A DNA stretch of 64,000 bases, taken from NCBI GenBank assembly GCA_019055375.1, contig JAHQIW010000809.1, forward strand, positions 1 through 64,000, written 5' to 3'. This document shows, one piece after another, positions 1-10,581 of the stretch. The stretch comes from Parelaphostrongylus tenuis. Lineage: Eukaryota; Nematoda; Chromadorea; Rhabditida; Metastrongylidae. A model generated the notes under the pieces. That model saw only the letters and a list, made by a program, of their open reading frames with translations. It was not told the origin of the DNA and did no database searches. The position numbers were made by a program, and so were the translations under genes. Position 1 is the first letter of the stretch; each line of letters begins with the position of its first letter.

Positions 1-19
1 CCAATTCATCATTGGTGTA

Positions 20-173
20 AACTAACTAGAAGGGAAGAAGGAACTTCGAGAAATTTACGACCTAAAAAAAAGTCTTGTTTTGAATCTCATAGTGGATAAA
101 GGAATTGCAAATATGAAATGCAACTCAATGTGCCTTCTTAGGCTTATAAATACTACAAAATCGTGATTTCGGT
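20..173 (+). other. possible exon at left edge
   Basis: An open frame of about 46 codons follows a TAG at about 27 and ends with a TGA near 171. Its start is rich in Lys and Glu and looks protein-like (EGKKELREIYDLKK). No convincing donor closes it. It may belong to the same plus-strand gene as the exon-like ORF at 250-396, but the link is not shown. Product unknown. Confidence 0.22.
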
Positions 174-249
174 AAAGAATAAATGAGGTGAGTTAGTGAG
201 GGCATCTGTACTGACTAATGAAAAGTAGAGGTATGTATAAGGGAAGTCA

Positions 250-396
250 TGCTATGTGAATTATTTGCAACTGTAGGAAATACGATCTCGGAAAATGGTG
301 AAGCTAAGGCAACCAAGCTGAAACGTTGGAATACTAGTGAAAGCAAGAAATATCCAAAAGAGCCGCGTAAGGCGAAAGCAACATTAGAAGCGTAAA
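250..396 (+). CDS. probable 3'-terminal exon or small ORF, basic C-terminus
   Basis: The frame from the ATG at 250 runs 48 codons to a TAA at 394-396. The last 35 residues are strongly hydrophilic and basic (many Lys, Glu, Ala), unlike translated AT-rich intergenic DNA. A TAG at 277-278 could act as a 3' splice site, making this the last exon of a gene that runs in from the left. Otherwise it is a small standalone ORF. No domain is recognised. The next gene, rps-23, faces it from the other strand about 1.85 kb away. Confidence 0.4.
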
Positions 397-2249
397 ACAT
401 CTCTTCAAAAGTGAAAACCTACGCATAAATGCTTGTGAAGATCGATACACATATAAAAGCCAATCTAGATAGAACACATGAATTACGGACGATATGCTTA
501 CAAAAACGATGTACATTCGAATTCGTTCGATTTGCGTGATAGTATTCTAGTCATCTTAACATCGCGCGATGTTGGTTGAAACAGGTTCAAAGCACGCTTA
601 CGACCATAAAAATGGTCAGAAGACAGTATGAAAGGAGAACGACGATGGTCGTCATTAGGGTGCGGGGGCTTGCTCATACAACCACATGCTGACCCAGATC
701 TAGTCGCAACCGGGCGACTCTTATTCATCCCGCCGGATAAACCAGTTACTTAACTCTCAACTGGTCTAAACTCGAACTCAGACACAAAAGAACACAAATG
801 AGCATGGAATAACCAGCAAACTGAAGCACTCTTATATAACCAACTTGATGAGAACACTACCAGTAAGAAAGTAATTCTGTCAGATATTCGACTCCAATCC
901 ACTCTCGTGATTGCTTCGATGTGGTTCTGGCGCCTACTGCGAATTTACCCCAACTCACACCTTCCTTCTAGTAAAATATCATCAATGGTGATAGCGCATA
1001 TATAATGAACATTTTATTAAGTGGATTATTAACAATACCAGCCACCTCCATTTATGAACGCCTCTCGTTAAATACAGCAAAAATTTCTGGAACTGTTTTC
1101 TTCCATAGGATTTTTAACTAATCTGACACGTCTGTAACTATATAAACAACATATTGCTGATGGATCAATGAAAATAACTTATCCTTCCAGTTAAACATCT
1201 AAATCGCAGTTCATGGTGAACCTTTTTATACAACCCGCATCCACATACACTGTGTAGACCCTAACACTTTCCACATTAGCTTCGATTCCTCGTATCGATC
1301 ACCGGGGAAGCCTCTTGGATTTCACGCGCTAACTCACCCGCCTTCAAGAACCTTTGGTGTTTTTATTGGACACCACTTAATGCTGACCAAATTGATCTTT
1401 TCTTGAATCCTCTTGGCTGTGCTGGGACATCGCTAAATCTCATGGCTTTCAAAGAGCTTCGCAGATAAATTCATTACCAATCTCTTGACACCCAAAAAAT
1501 AAAGGTTTCCGTTGACATGAAAATCGGTTGAACCATGGCTTTGTACTTATGAAATGGCATGACTAGCAAAAAAAATTTGAGATTATTCATTCGAAATATC
1601 ACTAGCTTGATAGAAATCTTTCCCACAACCGTCATTTCCACAGTCTGTCAACTGCTGTTGCGGGAAAAAAAGCATCGCAATTATTTTCGAATCTTCACTA
1701 GTTATTTTGTGACTAGTCTTTTAGAGACCGTAGAGATACATGGCAGCCATAGATTTTCATCCAAAAATTGTTGAACTATAGTGCAAATCAGGTGCACAAA
1801 AAGATTGTTCGTGTTCATAAAACTTAAAAAAAAAACCCATGAGAAAAAATCAAGATGAAAAATCACCAGGCGAAGACAAAGGCAAGCGTAATCAGGCAAT
1901 TTTTTTTTTCTGTTCAGATATAATCAACCACTAGGTCGAAGCCGGTTCTGGCCGAATTCTACGACATCCGACCAGACCGCATCGACCAAACAAAAGATGA
2001 TTAGACTGCATTCTATCACCTTATCATAGTACCAAATATATATCGTCATTTGCACTCGGTCAAGAGCTCGTTCTGCTTACAAGAAATCAATTCAACTGAT
2101 TTCGATATCGATAAACTTCAGTCCAAATGGACTGAGAAGTTTCCCATAGACACTTCACTTGATTTGGCAGAAATGATGATGTTACGGTCAAATAGAACAC
2201 ATGTAGTTTCCTTCTAACAACCTTTATAGATAAAATAACAACAAAGCAT
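397..2249. other. intergenic, nothing assigned
   Basis: This separates the two convergent transcription units. It holds only short AT-rich frames without splice-bounded coding signal. I see no RNA gene and no clear transposon ends. Confidence 0.4.
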
Positions 2250-3384
2250 TTAAGAACGTGGTCTTTCTTTCTTGCCTTTAAAAAGGGCAGAAAGTGAAGT
2301 GTTAGCGACCTTCACAATCTTGAAACGAACACCGGGAATATCTCCGACTGCGTGACCGGATCGGCCAAAACCAGACACAAGCACCTCATCGTTTTCCTGA
2401 AATAGACGACTGATACAGTAGTACACGTATAAAGTAGTTGAGTGAAACAGATCCTTGAATCTTGTAAAATGAAAATCATATTCGAAATACTTATTTCAAC
2501 TCAGTTGTTTTGGCTCATTTTAACGACTGGGAAGCCTACAAGGTTGCACTTTTGATAAACCATATATGTATATACACATGCATATACGTATATATGTGTA
2601 TATACACGCATATACACATACACACATTTACATATACGCACAAACATAAGCACATATACACGTACATATGTAATATTGGGGAAAAAGTTCTGAAAAAATG
2701 CTTGTAACTTTTCTGGGCGATGGCCATTTTTTGTGTTTTTAGGCTCTTTTGAAAGCCCGTCTTCTCTCGCGTTGATTGGTATATAATTAACAAGCGAGCA
2801 AATTAGGTTGTTGATGATGCATGAATGGCTATTGGGTTCAAATGTAACGGTGGCAAGTGGTCCAAAAAGTTTGACGAAGGTGAAGAAAATTTGGAAGATC
2901 AGCCGCGTTCAGGTCGTCCAAATGAAGTTGATCGTCAAGCTGTGCTTGAAACGGCTGAAGAAAATTTCTCTTTGACAACTCGGATGCTGGACGATGACTT
3001 TGATTGTGAAATAAGTAGAGAAATTATAAACCAATCAACGTGGGGGAAAACAGGCTTTCAAATGAGCCCAAAAACACAAACAATGGCCGACACCCAAAAA
3101 AGTTATTAACATTTTCTCAGAACTTTTTCCCCATTATACAGATATGTACGTATACATGCACATATCTGTATACATACAAGTATATATGTATATATACATA
3201 TATTTTATATATATATATATATTACATGTGTAAGTGAACGATTAAACGGATGACTCTCCAATTACGGAGACCACGTCGCACTTATACCTTGACTGTTCAT
3301 TAAACATGGAGAAACTTATGTATACATAGGCATGCGTATATACATATATGTATACCGTGCGCACCTATGGAGATATGTACATGC

Positions 3385-3424
<40 letters not shown>

Positions 3425-6400
3425 TATATATGTATATATATATATGTTATATACACATGTATACATGCGCATATATACATACCTATGTATATATAGGGAA
3501 ACAAACACATGAGTAGTGATCGGCCACTTTCGGTTTTTGCACTTCACATCCCGTGGAACGCAGTAGTGCTCTAGGGTTACGATATAATGAATGTCACATT
3601 AACGAATGACGCTCTCCAATCATAATTTCTACGTTCTGAAATATGTGGGAACTTCTTTATTCTTCGACTACTGACGTATATATACGTCGGCCGCTATTCC
3701 GGCTTCTTGTTCTCATTTTCGTGGAACGTGAAATCATCTCTCAATAGCGTGCTCTAGAATGATTACCGCAGTTTTGTTCTCTTGCTTGGAGCCCAAGTTT
3801 TCGAGCTAACATAAACTGTGGGACAAAGTGGTCATGATAATGGTCAAAAGCTCTCGGTATGCTTCAGAACAAGTTCTTCAAGCAGTTTACTCTAACACTC
3901 GGTGCCTGTACACTTTTAGATGAGTGATTCACAAGTCACTCCAGTTTCTACTAAGCTTGATTGAAGCTCAAAGAATACAACTGTGCTACATATTCTACTA
4001 TTGTACTACATTGATTCATTAGTGGAAGCAAAAACGGTAAAATCGAAAAGTTATCGAAGACTCATTGATAGGTTGTGCATCAGATTCGTGCCATTTGGTT
4101 TTGATATTAGTCCAGAGAAACTGCATTATTTTCGCTAAAATGTTCGCAAAAAAATGCCCAATTGGTAAAAAATCATGCGCTTTCATTGCAAAAATCATAT
4201 TGAAAAACCCAAACGACGCGAACTTTTTACGCAACTCATTAAAACCCCTACACAGCATATTTTGCTCCACTATTAAGGCATTAAAGTGACATGAACACCA
4301 ACTCGATACAGGATGCACGAAAAAAATTGCGATTATGTAGCGACCAGCTGTAGAATTAGAATGCTCCATTCAAATAGCGAACATTATTGAATAAAAAAGC
4401 GTATGTGGCACAGTGGTTAGATGTGTTCTGCGTCGCACATGAATTCAATGATTCGATCTCGCGCTCATGGGTCACCAAACCATTCATCCCTATGGAGTCA
4501 GCAAACAGGTAGCGGACTGGTCTTGGACTTGTCTGGGGATAAGCAGCACTGACTCGATTCATCGGGAGGCCACAGCGAGTCATTGTAAAGGCCAAATATG
4601 CACTCAATCACCTCAAACGAAGTTAAAAAAATGGAGACGAATGTATGGCGCATCCCTCAGGGATTGACAACGCTGAGAGCTTTATGCTTTTGGCTTTATT
4701 GAATAAAAACTGAAATAATTTGCAGATTAGTTTTCAGGCGATCAGTTTCCTTGCCATCCAAAGGTGATAAAATCTAAACTCTCTCATTCGAACGTCTCAA
4801 AACCTACGGGACGTTTTTTTTTTGCCAAGGCCTTTCGCGAGATCGTCTAGCAGGACGCAAAGTTGTCGGAATGCGTCATTGAATTTCTACCACGGATCTT
4901 GAAATTAGCATTGAAACAGTACAAGAAAACTAATAATGAATTTAGAAATTGATGCCGAGGAGAACCGGTAATCGATTCGGCCTTCAAAATTATTGCTAAA
5001 TATCAGCTGAACAAGCGCAGTTCGTGCGAGCGAAATATCACAAAACCGGTTGTATCACTGGAGTGATAGAAGAAAATGGTGAAAGACATCGATTAGTGAC
5101 ATGTTCCTAATAAAGGAAATCTTACATGGGTTTGATTTCCTGATTCGAGTGAAATAGATGAAACACTTGAGAAACGTTCAAAGCACTGGAAAAAGAGTGG
5201 AAAGCAGAGAAACAGATAACATGTACTACTGTGCGGTCAGTTCGACATGTCCTACCCACTATGTTGCCAACATATAGAAGCACGGCCTGAATTAGTGAGT
5301 TCAGGCGCAATCACACAGCCATTTTCAAACTTCCACGCTTGTAATAACTTTTCATTACTTTCATATGGTCAAGTTACGATAGCTACATCCAAGTATAAAG
5401 CGCAGTACTACAAATGAAATCACGAACGGAAAGAAGAAAAGAACACGGATGGAGCCAAGAAATCATGACAATCTTTTCGACATGTTCTCTGTGCAGCTAA
5501 AGTTTGCCACTTTCCCAAGAAGACCAGTTTTTTTCATGTATCACCTAAATCAAACATCTAACTACAAAAGAAACTTGAAAAGGATAAAACTTGCGACGAT
5601 GATCGACCCTGCGATACGCTATGCTTTCGCCTTCAATTTTAGCTTCGACTGAGATGACTGGGTGCACATCATGCCTTCACGACGACTCGCGGTGGTCTAC
5701 CGATGTGACAAGCCAATACCGATGTCCTCCCGGATAGATCTGGTACCTCTTCAACAACCACAGATAGATGAAAGGCTTAGTGAGCCTCGAGCACAAGATT
5801 GAACCACCAACCATTAATTGATCAACCACGCATGTGTCGGCACAGACCCTCTAAGCACTACGCCACACGCGCTTGGTAAAAAAACTGTAACGGGGACGAA
5901 CTTACGTAGCCGTGGCTATAGATGTTTTGTTTATTAGAGCATGGAAACATAAGCTCCACATATTCTAAGAAATGTAAAAGTATACACATATACTGGAAAA
6001 GACTCTCACTAAGCGTCGGCGTGGAAAATGTAATCCATGCCACGTCCATGTAACTGTGCTTTTTAGAGAAACTTCATCGAGCTGATATAATTCCTCCGAA
6101 ATTAGCTTGCGTTTCGGCGATCATGTCTTCCTCAGAGCCATTAAACTACTTATATGACCTATTTTAGCTACTTGACCCATACAAGCAATAAGAGACCTCT
6201 CAGAAGACGAGGTCACCAAAACTTCCATGACCGTTTTAATGGAGACATACGAACCGAGGGGAAGATTTTGAAAAAGGAGCGGTCATGACGTAGGTTACAA
6301 ATAATAAGTGCTGGAAGTGCCTTTGCAGAAAATGTATGCACTGACCTCAACGAAATTCAAACAACCATCATTAGGAACGAATGCGGTGATCTTTTTTCCA

Positions 6401-6883
6401 TTCTTGATGAGTTGAACTCGTACACACTTACGAATGGCAGAATTGGGCTGTTTAGCCTCGACACCACTGAAAAGGCAAGCTTAAAACAGGAATTACAAAG
6501 AGAAAAGTCGTTCTAAAAATTCGAAGATTAACTTGTTTGAGCGCAATTGAGACAGCTGCCATAAGAGTGGCAACCACCTCACCCAAAGCAACTCCGCGAT
6601 CGTCTAGCTCAATTTGACGGCTGGCAAAGCTAGATGTGCTAGCAGAAACCAGTGCTTTTGATGAGCATAACGTTGCCCTTGCTCCTAATTCAAGATGAGT
6701 GTAACAAGTGAAAACCTACATTTTTTCCAGGACGATTCCCTTGGCATGAGAGGCTCCACCAAATGGATTTGACTTCCAACGAGTTCCCAGGTGGGCCTTC
6801 TTGTACGCTTTGTCACACCATCTTTGAGATTGACGATGAATCTTCAGCTTACGAGCCGTACGAATTCCCTTCGGTTTTCCCAT
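2250..6883 (-). CDS. rps-23: 40S ribosomal protein S23 (uS12), three exons
   Basis: This protein of the decoding centre of the small ribosomal subunit is spelled out over three exons: 6883-6720, 6466-6346 and 2396-2250. Spliced length is 432 nt, exactly 143 codons plus TAA, the usual eukaryotic length. Exon 1 begins MGKPKG and holds the HLGT and [11 protein letters not shown] stretches. Exon 2 starts inside an Ile codon and carries the [10 protein letters not shown] loop, the universally conserved decoding-centre region, then VPNDGCLNF. Exon 3 holds [15 protein letters not shown] and ends KKERPRS. Introns start GTAG and GTCA and end CAG. The start at 6883 is fixed by the family N-terminus, though an upstream in-frame codon exists. 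Intron 1 is 253 bp. Intron 2 is about 3.95 kb and holds a mariner derivative, a SINE and microsatellites, unusual for such a highly expressed gene. No frameshift or missing key residue is seen. Confidence 0.97.
2563..2670. repeat. TATATG/TATACA microsatellite
   Basis: Imperfect alternating purine-pyrimidine repeat beside the mariner derivative in rps-23 intron 2. Confidence 0.8.
2676..3134 (+). mobile_element. non-autonomous mariner derivative
   Basis: Terminal inverted repeats of about 115 bp face each other: the left end starts TTGGGGAAAAAGTTCTGA and the right end is its imperfect complement. TA dinucleotides lie at both outer edges. Between them the frame from 2825 codes for part of the mariner transposase DNA-binding region, including the linker motif [10 protein letters not shown] followed by [10 protein letters not shown]. 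The catalytic domain is missing. It is a deleted element that kept only its N-terminal module, inserted in rps-23 intron 2. Confidence 0.8.
3138..3232. repeat. TATATACA microsatellite
   Basis: Alternating TA/CA repeat directly beyond the right end of the mariner derivative. Confidence 0.75.
3318..3500. repeat. (TA)n/TATATG microsatellite
   Basis: Long imperfect alternating repeat with two uninterrupted TA tracts near 3386 and 3413. Confidence 0.8.
4010..4330. mobile_element. decayed mariner-MITE-like remnant
   Basis: The stretch around 4139-4165 (AAAATGTTCGCAAAAAAATG) matches the inner arm of the foldback elements at 9632 and 14118. No clean ends are left. The open frames on both strands here are repeat-derived. 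Confidence 0.35.
4398..4705 (+). mobile_element. tRNA-derived SINE, family 1
   Basis: The head has tRNA-like promoter boxes (GTGGCACAGTGGTTAGATG and GATTCGATCTC). The body holds the family landmarks AAGCAGCACTGACTCG and GTCATTGTAAAGGCC, and the end is rich in CTTTA. Related copies are at 10985, 15276, 23543 and 47500. This one lies in rps-23 intron 2, antisense to the gene. Confidence 0.75.
5640..5875 (-). mobile_element. degenerate family 1 SINE
   Basis: On the minus strand, remnants of the tRNA-like head (GTGGCGTAGTGCTTAGAGG) and of the body are recognisable, with many substitutions. It is the third repeat inserted in rps-23 intron 2. Confidence 0.45.
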
Positions 6884-6891
6884 ATTGCCTG
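6884..6891 (-). promoter_or_regulatory. candidate trans-splice acceptor before rps-23 ATG
   Basis: On the minus strand a CAG (6891-6889) stands five bases before the initiator ATG (ACAGTTCAG then GCAAT then ATG). Nematode ribosomal-protein mRNAs commonly receive a spliced leader this close to the start. The site is seen; its use is inferred. Confidence 0.5.
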
Positions 6892-7004
6892 AACTGTGGT
6901 GACATTTCTTGCACTGCCAAACGAATTGAACATAACGATATCGTCGTACAGAAATAAAAAAAAGACACACTAACGCAGAAAGAGTGTTAACAGAACAAGA
7001 GCTT

Positions 7005-7095
7005 CGGTAATGCAGTGATTAGTACGCGCCCCGAAAGGGGTACACGCGGGTTCAACTACCGCCTGAGGTTAAAGTTTGGCGATTCACTCAACATT
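7005..7095 (+). mobile_element. tRNA-like SINE head, family 2
   Basis: A-box-like TGGTAATGCAGTGATTAG and B-box-like GGGTTCAACTACC are followed by CGATTCACTCAACATTCTTG, a tail shared with 42840-42950. Too degenerate for a functional tRNA. Confidence 0.4.
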
Positions 7096-7101
7096 CTTGT
7101 A

Positions 7102-7172
7102 CAGATATATGTATATATATGGACGTATATATACATACATATATATATATACATATATATATATATATGCGT
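7102..7172. repeat. (TA)n microsatellite
   Basis: Imperfect TATATG/TATACA tract ending in an uninterrupted TA run. Confidence 0.8.
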
Positions 7173-7198
7173 ATAGCTTCTACCAACAAGTGTATTAC

Positions 7199-7370
7199 AT
7201 TCTCCACTGTTTCCTTCAATCTTTTGTTGAGCAGATCGAAGGTCGTTCATAACAGTGCTGAATGAGTACAGCACTAACACAATACACAAAAGTATGGCTG
7301 ACGTTCCGACAAGTATCGTCTTCTTCAGAGCCCGCAAAGGTCGGATTGATCCGTGATTTTCTAGCCATTA
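7199..7370 (-). pseudogene. cuticle-collagen N-terminal-like exon, start out of frame
   Basis: The minus frame from about 7337 reads a basic stretch (RALKKT), a hydrophobic segment (ILVGTSAILLCIVLVLYSF), then a polar amphipathic stretch ending in a Cys. This is the general layout of the nematode cuticle-collagen N-terminal domain. A donor (GTAATA) could close the exon at 7199. The only nearby ATG (7368) is one base out of frame, so it is either an internal exon or a frameshifted remnant. No Gly-X-Y exon is seen downstream, where a microsatellite lies. The assignment rests on layout only. Confidence 0.3.
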
Positions 7371-7557
7371 CTCTCGTAACTTTGAAAAAAAGACGCATAA
7401 ACTAATTTTTGGATCGCACAGTGTAAATACACTTTTCGAAACAATCACCGTTTAGTCGTTTCTTGAGCCTTAATCATTTTGCTTGCAAAATAACACACTT
7501 TCTGTGTGTCGTTGATGATTCCGTATGATCACGCATGAATTTGAAATAGAAAGAGTG

Positions 7558-7665
7558 ATTGTAAAGCCTAGGTGGTAGCACGCGTCCTCGGTGAAGGAGA
7601 AACTCAGGTTCGATTCCCGCCTGGAGAAAAATTTTTGCAAACCACTCAATCTTCTTAGGTTAGTA
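7558..7665 (+). mobile_element. tRNA-like SINE head, family 2
   Basis: TAGGTGGTAGCACGCG resembles an A box and CAGGTTCGATTCCCGCCTGG is an intact B box in a five-pair T-arm-like hairpin, followed by CAAACCACTCAATCTTCTTA. The anticodon arm is not convincing. Confidence 0.45.
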
Positions 7666-7749
7666 CTCACTCCACCATCTCAAAAACATCTAAATTGAAA
7701 AGATATGGGCATCATCGCATCGCATCGAAACTCATCTCATGGCCTGTTT

Positions 7750-8594
7750 TTAACCCTTTGCGGACGGCAACATTTTCGGCTGACGCGCGGTTCGGACGGC
7801 TACGAAAAGAGAACGTTGGCGCGCTCTTCGGTGCAAGTGTGGCAGTTCCCAATGAGATTTATACTTTCCTCGTCAATAAGCAAGAGTTCCGTGCCACGAA
7901 ACAGCCTAATATGATAGAACAGATTTCAATGAGGCTATTTTTACTAGAAAGAACGTAACTGCTCTACTTATAATCCACACTTCCAAAGAGAAAACCAGGT
8001 ATTTATAAAAAAGCAGTATTTAGAACCTTTATCGAATATTTCTATGATATTTTGTATACTTACCCATAATTCTTCCAAAAATTACTTTTAAACAAGTCCT
8101 TTCAATAACAATTCAATTATTTTTGGCTAAAACATTTTATAGGAATCGAAATCCAGCTACATAATCCAAAAAATCCGTTTTAATTAAAAAATTGGATTGC
8201 GGTTGTAAAATGCATCGTTTATTTTACTAATAAAAGATACTGTGGTGTCCTCACCAAACAACAAACTTCGTGTTAGAATCAAAATTTCTCTAGTTATCAA
8301 TTGACTACGAAAACATCAAGAAAAAGGGGAATATCAATGACAGTTGAAATAAAATCCTCTGCGCAAGTACATGGTTTTTTCCTTTAAAGAAGGTAAGATT
8401 TTGTTAATCATTTGCGTTAATTCTGCTAAAGCTATCTATAGAGAAGTCTCATTAATGATAACATATCGTTTTTTGACGATAACGCTCCTCTGAAAAGCAG
8501 AATTTCTACTGGAACAGGCATCACTCTTCGTAACCGTCCGAACACCGCGCCCTGCTGAGGGTCATTATGACTCTCATGGTCCGCAAAGGGTTAA
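7750..8594. mobile_element. piggyBac-like MITE with TTAA ends
   Basis: Both ends are flanked by TTAA. The left end reads CCCTTTGCGGACGG; the right end is its complement (GGTCCGCAAAGGG). The inverted similarity continues inward for about 80 bp, including a shared TTCGGACGGCTACGAA-type block. No transposase is inside the 837-bp element. TTAA target duplication and CCCTTT ends are typical of piggyBac-like families. A lone related end lies near 21430-21500. Confidence 0.65.
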
Positions 8595-8608
8595 ACCTCG
8601 CTCGTTTC

Positions 8609-8803
8609 AAACATTCAATATAGTCTGTGAGAATGTTTAGAGCCTTTTCGAGGTTGGTACGTCTCGGAGGTGTCCACCCCTTAATCAGTGGCTCACGTGC
8701 TATCACCATGAACGTCTCTCCATTCCTGCTATAAAGTAGGGCTCAGGAAGGGACGTAGCAACCTCGAAAAGGCTCGAAACATTCTCAGAGACTATCTTGA
8801 ATG
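8609..8803. mobile_element. foldback MITE, family F2
   Basis: Arms of about 55 bp (ACATTCAATATAGTCTGTGA and its complement near 8790) form a near-complete hairpin. The same arms, further apart, occur at 12729-13156. It sits 14 bp from the right end of the TTAA element. Confidence 0.7.
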
Positions 8804-8814
8804 CACCTGATAAT

Positions 8815-8915
8815 GTAGAGTACTGTGCAAAAACGTTTGCGTCAGGTGGGATTCGAACCCACATCTCACTCTTTACGGGAGCGCGTGCTGATACCGTCGG
8901 GCTACGTAGCACTAT
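8815..8915 (-). mobile_element. tRNA-like SINE head, family 2
   Basis: On the minus strand, TAGCCCGACGGTATCAGCACG and the B box GTGGGTTCGAATCCCACC are well kept. The acceptor stem does not close, so a SINE head or pseudo-tRNA is more likely than a working tRNA. Confidence 0.45.
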
Positions 8916-9424
8916 CTTGGATACAGTTTAACTTTAAAACACCTATCAAGTATCGAAATCGCATAGCAAAGATAGAGATCACAAAGAGAAACGCTCTAAC
9001 AACTCAAAAATCGGTTTTCCTAAGAGAAATTGAGACAATTTTCGTGGGGCAACTACCTTAGCCAAGTAATTCAACGAGGTCAACATCAAGGAGTGACAGG
9101 ACGAAGAAAACCTTCAGGACCACCACAAAAATCGATCGGAAGGAGATCACAAAGGACGAACGAGAGGCAAAAAGAGGACCGCGCCGACATCTCGAGCCAA
9201 AAATTTAGGCCACAATGACACTTCCCCCCGGACTTCCTCAACTATCGTGTCGGGACTCTCAAGTGTTCTCAATGGAGCGCGTTTTCCACATTCGTCCACG
9301 TCAGTTACGTCTTGTTGAATTCCCCTTCTCTTGATATTTGATTTTCTTGCTAAATGACCTTCTCTTCGATCTGTGGCGTTCTAACTTGTATGTGACAGTG
9401 TCTTGTTAGTATATGGTATTATAC

Positions 9425-9540
9425 CCAATAATGTGGAATGCTGTGCAAAAACACTTGCTCCAGCAGGGATTCGATCCCGGATCGCACTCTTTCCGGGAGC
9501 GTATGCTAACCGTTGCACTAAATGTTTTCTGCACAGCACC
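9425..9540 (-). mobile_element. tRNA-like SINE head, family 2
   Basis: Minus-strand relative of 8815-8915, with B box CGGGATCGAATCCCTGCTGG and the same GTTTTTGCACAGC tail. Confidence 0.42.
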
Positions 9541-9631
9541 CGGTCAAATAAAAAGAATTCTTATCGAGTATTGGTATCATAATTTCCTCATTTGAAGGCT
9601 ATCTTGTAGGACCTATTTTATTAGGTCATGC

Positions 9632-10220
9632 CACTAGTTTTGGCACTCGAATAATAATCGCCACATTTCATTAATCAGGAGTGATTAAATTTGCATAATT
9701 TTGGTATCATTCAATTGCGCATTTTCTGGCGAACATTTTGGTATACAACTTGCCTATATTCGCTGTAAGATAGAGCTGTCGTGGCAGAAAATTCGCTTGC
9801 TACACATAAAGGAATTCCGCGTAGGGGACGAGTGCTAGTGAAGCGGCGCGCAAGATCAGTGGAGCTCTAGGCGATGACACGGTTGCAGGAAGGACGACTG
9901 GGAAGTGGTTCGTGAAGCTCAAGCTGGAGAGAACAGTCTGGAGGATCAGTCGCGCTCGGTCGGGCCGTGCAGAGGAAGCTTTATTAGTCTTGCGCGCCGC
10001 TTCGCTAGCACTGTCCCCTACGCGTCATTCGTGCATAAGTAGCAGGCGAATTTGTTCCTAAGACAGCTTCATCTTAGGGCAAGTATAGGCAATTTGCATA
10101 CCAAAATGTTCGCAAGAAAATGCGCAGTCGAATGATACCAAAATCATGCAATTTTAATTACTTTCTGGTTAACAAATTTGGTGTTTATTGTTCCAGTGTG
10201 AAACTTATGAGAAGATCGAA
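9632..10220. mobile_element. foldback mariner-type MITE, family F1
   Basis: Arms of nearly 200 bp are inverted copies of each other. The left arm holds TTTTGGTATACAACTTGCC; the right arm holds its complement. The centre carries GAAGCGGCGCGCAAGATC and its inverse. A second copy is at 14118-14706 and a half copy at 30110-30290. The outer edge is a TA. Located just upstream of dpm-3. Confidence 0.65.
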
Positions 10221-10285
10221 TACACCAATCAGTCCTGCTAGCTCTTGTGCGTCGTTCACATTTGACAATTTCAATAGCTACTCAG

Positions 10286-10498
10286 CTAACCCTTCAAGGA
10301 CCACGTGGTACGTTTCGTACCATGCCGGGCGGCGCCAAATCTCACTCAGATACTGTAATAGCGGCGTCGCGTCTCGTCGGACGGCGGGCAGACAGCCAGA
10401 CATGCGCGCACAAGCTTACAGGTGCTGCCTGTCTGCGACTGCCGCGCAAGCGACGGCGCGGCGCCGCCTACCCATCAGCGGTGGTCCTCAGAGGTTAA
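10286..10498. mobile_element. GC-rich short TIR element
   Basis: A GC-rich block in AT-rich surroundings, with short imperfect inverted ends (TAACCCTTCAAGGACCAC against TAACCTCTGAGGACCAC). The right edge contains TTAA. It ends about 85 bp before dpm-3. Confidence 0.45.
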
Positions 10499-10554
10499 TG
10501 ATTTCAAAAGTAAGAGTATAAATGAGTGATGAAAGTTTTGTTCTGGTGTTTAAC

Positions 10555-10568
10555 TGGGATATTTTCAG
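10555..10568 (+). promoter_or_regulatory. candidate trans-splice acceptor before dpm-3
   Basis: GGGATATTTTCAG is a strong nematode 3' splice site. It lies 13 bp before the dpm-3 ATG, with no matching 5' exon visible, as expected for spliced-leader addition. Confidence 0.55.
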
Positions 10569-10581
10569 AAGAGTTCAGTCA

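Noticed and set aside
4019..4369. 116-codon minus-strand frame
   Set aside because: Overlaps a decayed MITE-like remnant; composition is that of translated AT-rich DNA.
8703..9061. Tandem working tRNA genes near 8825 and 9440
   Set aside because: B boxes are good but acceptor and anticodon stems do not close; SINE heads fit better.
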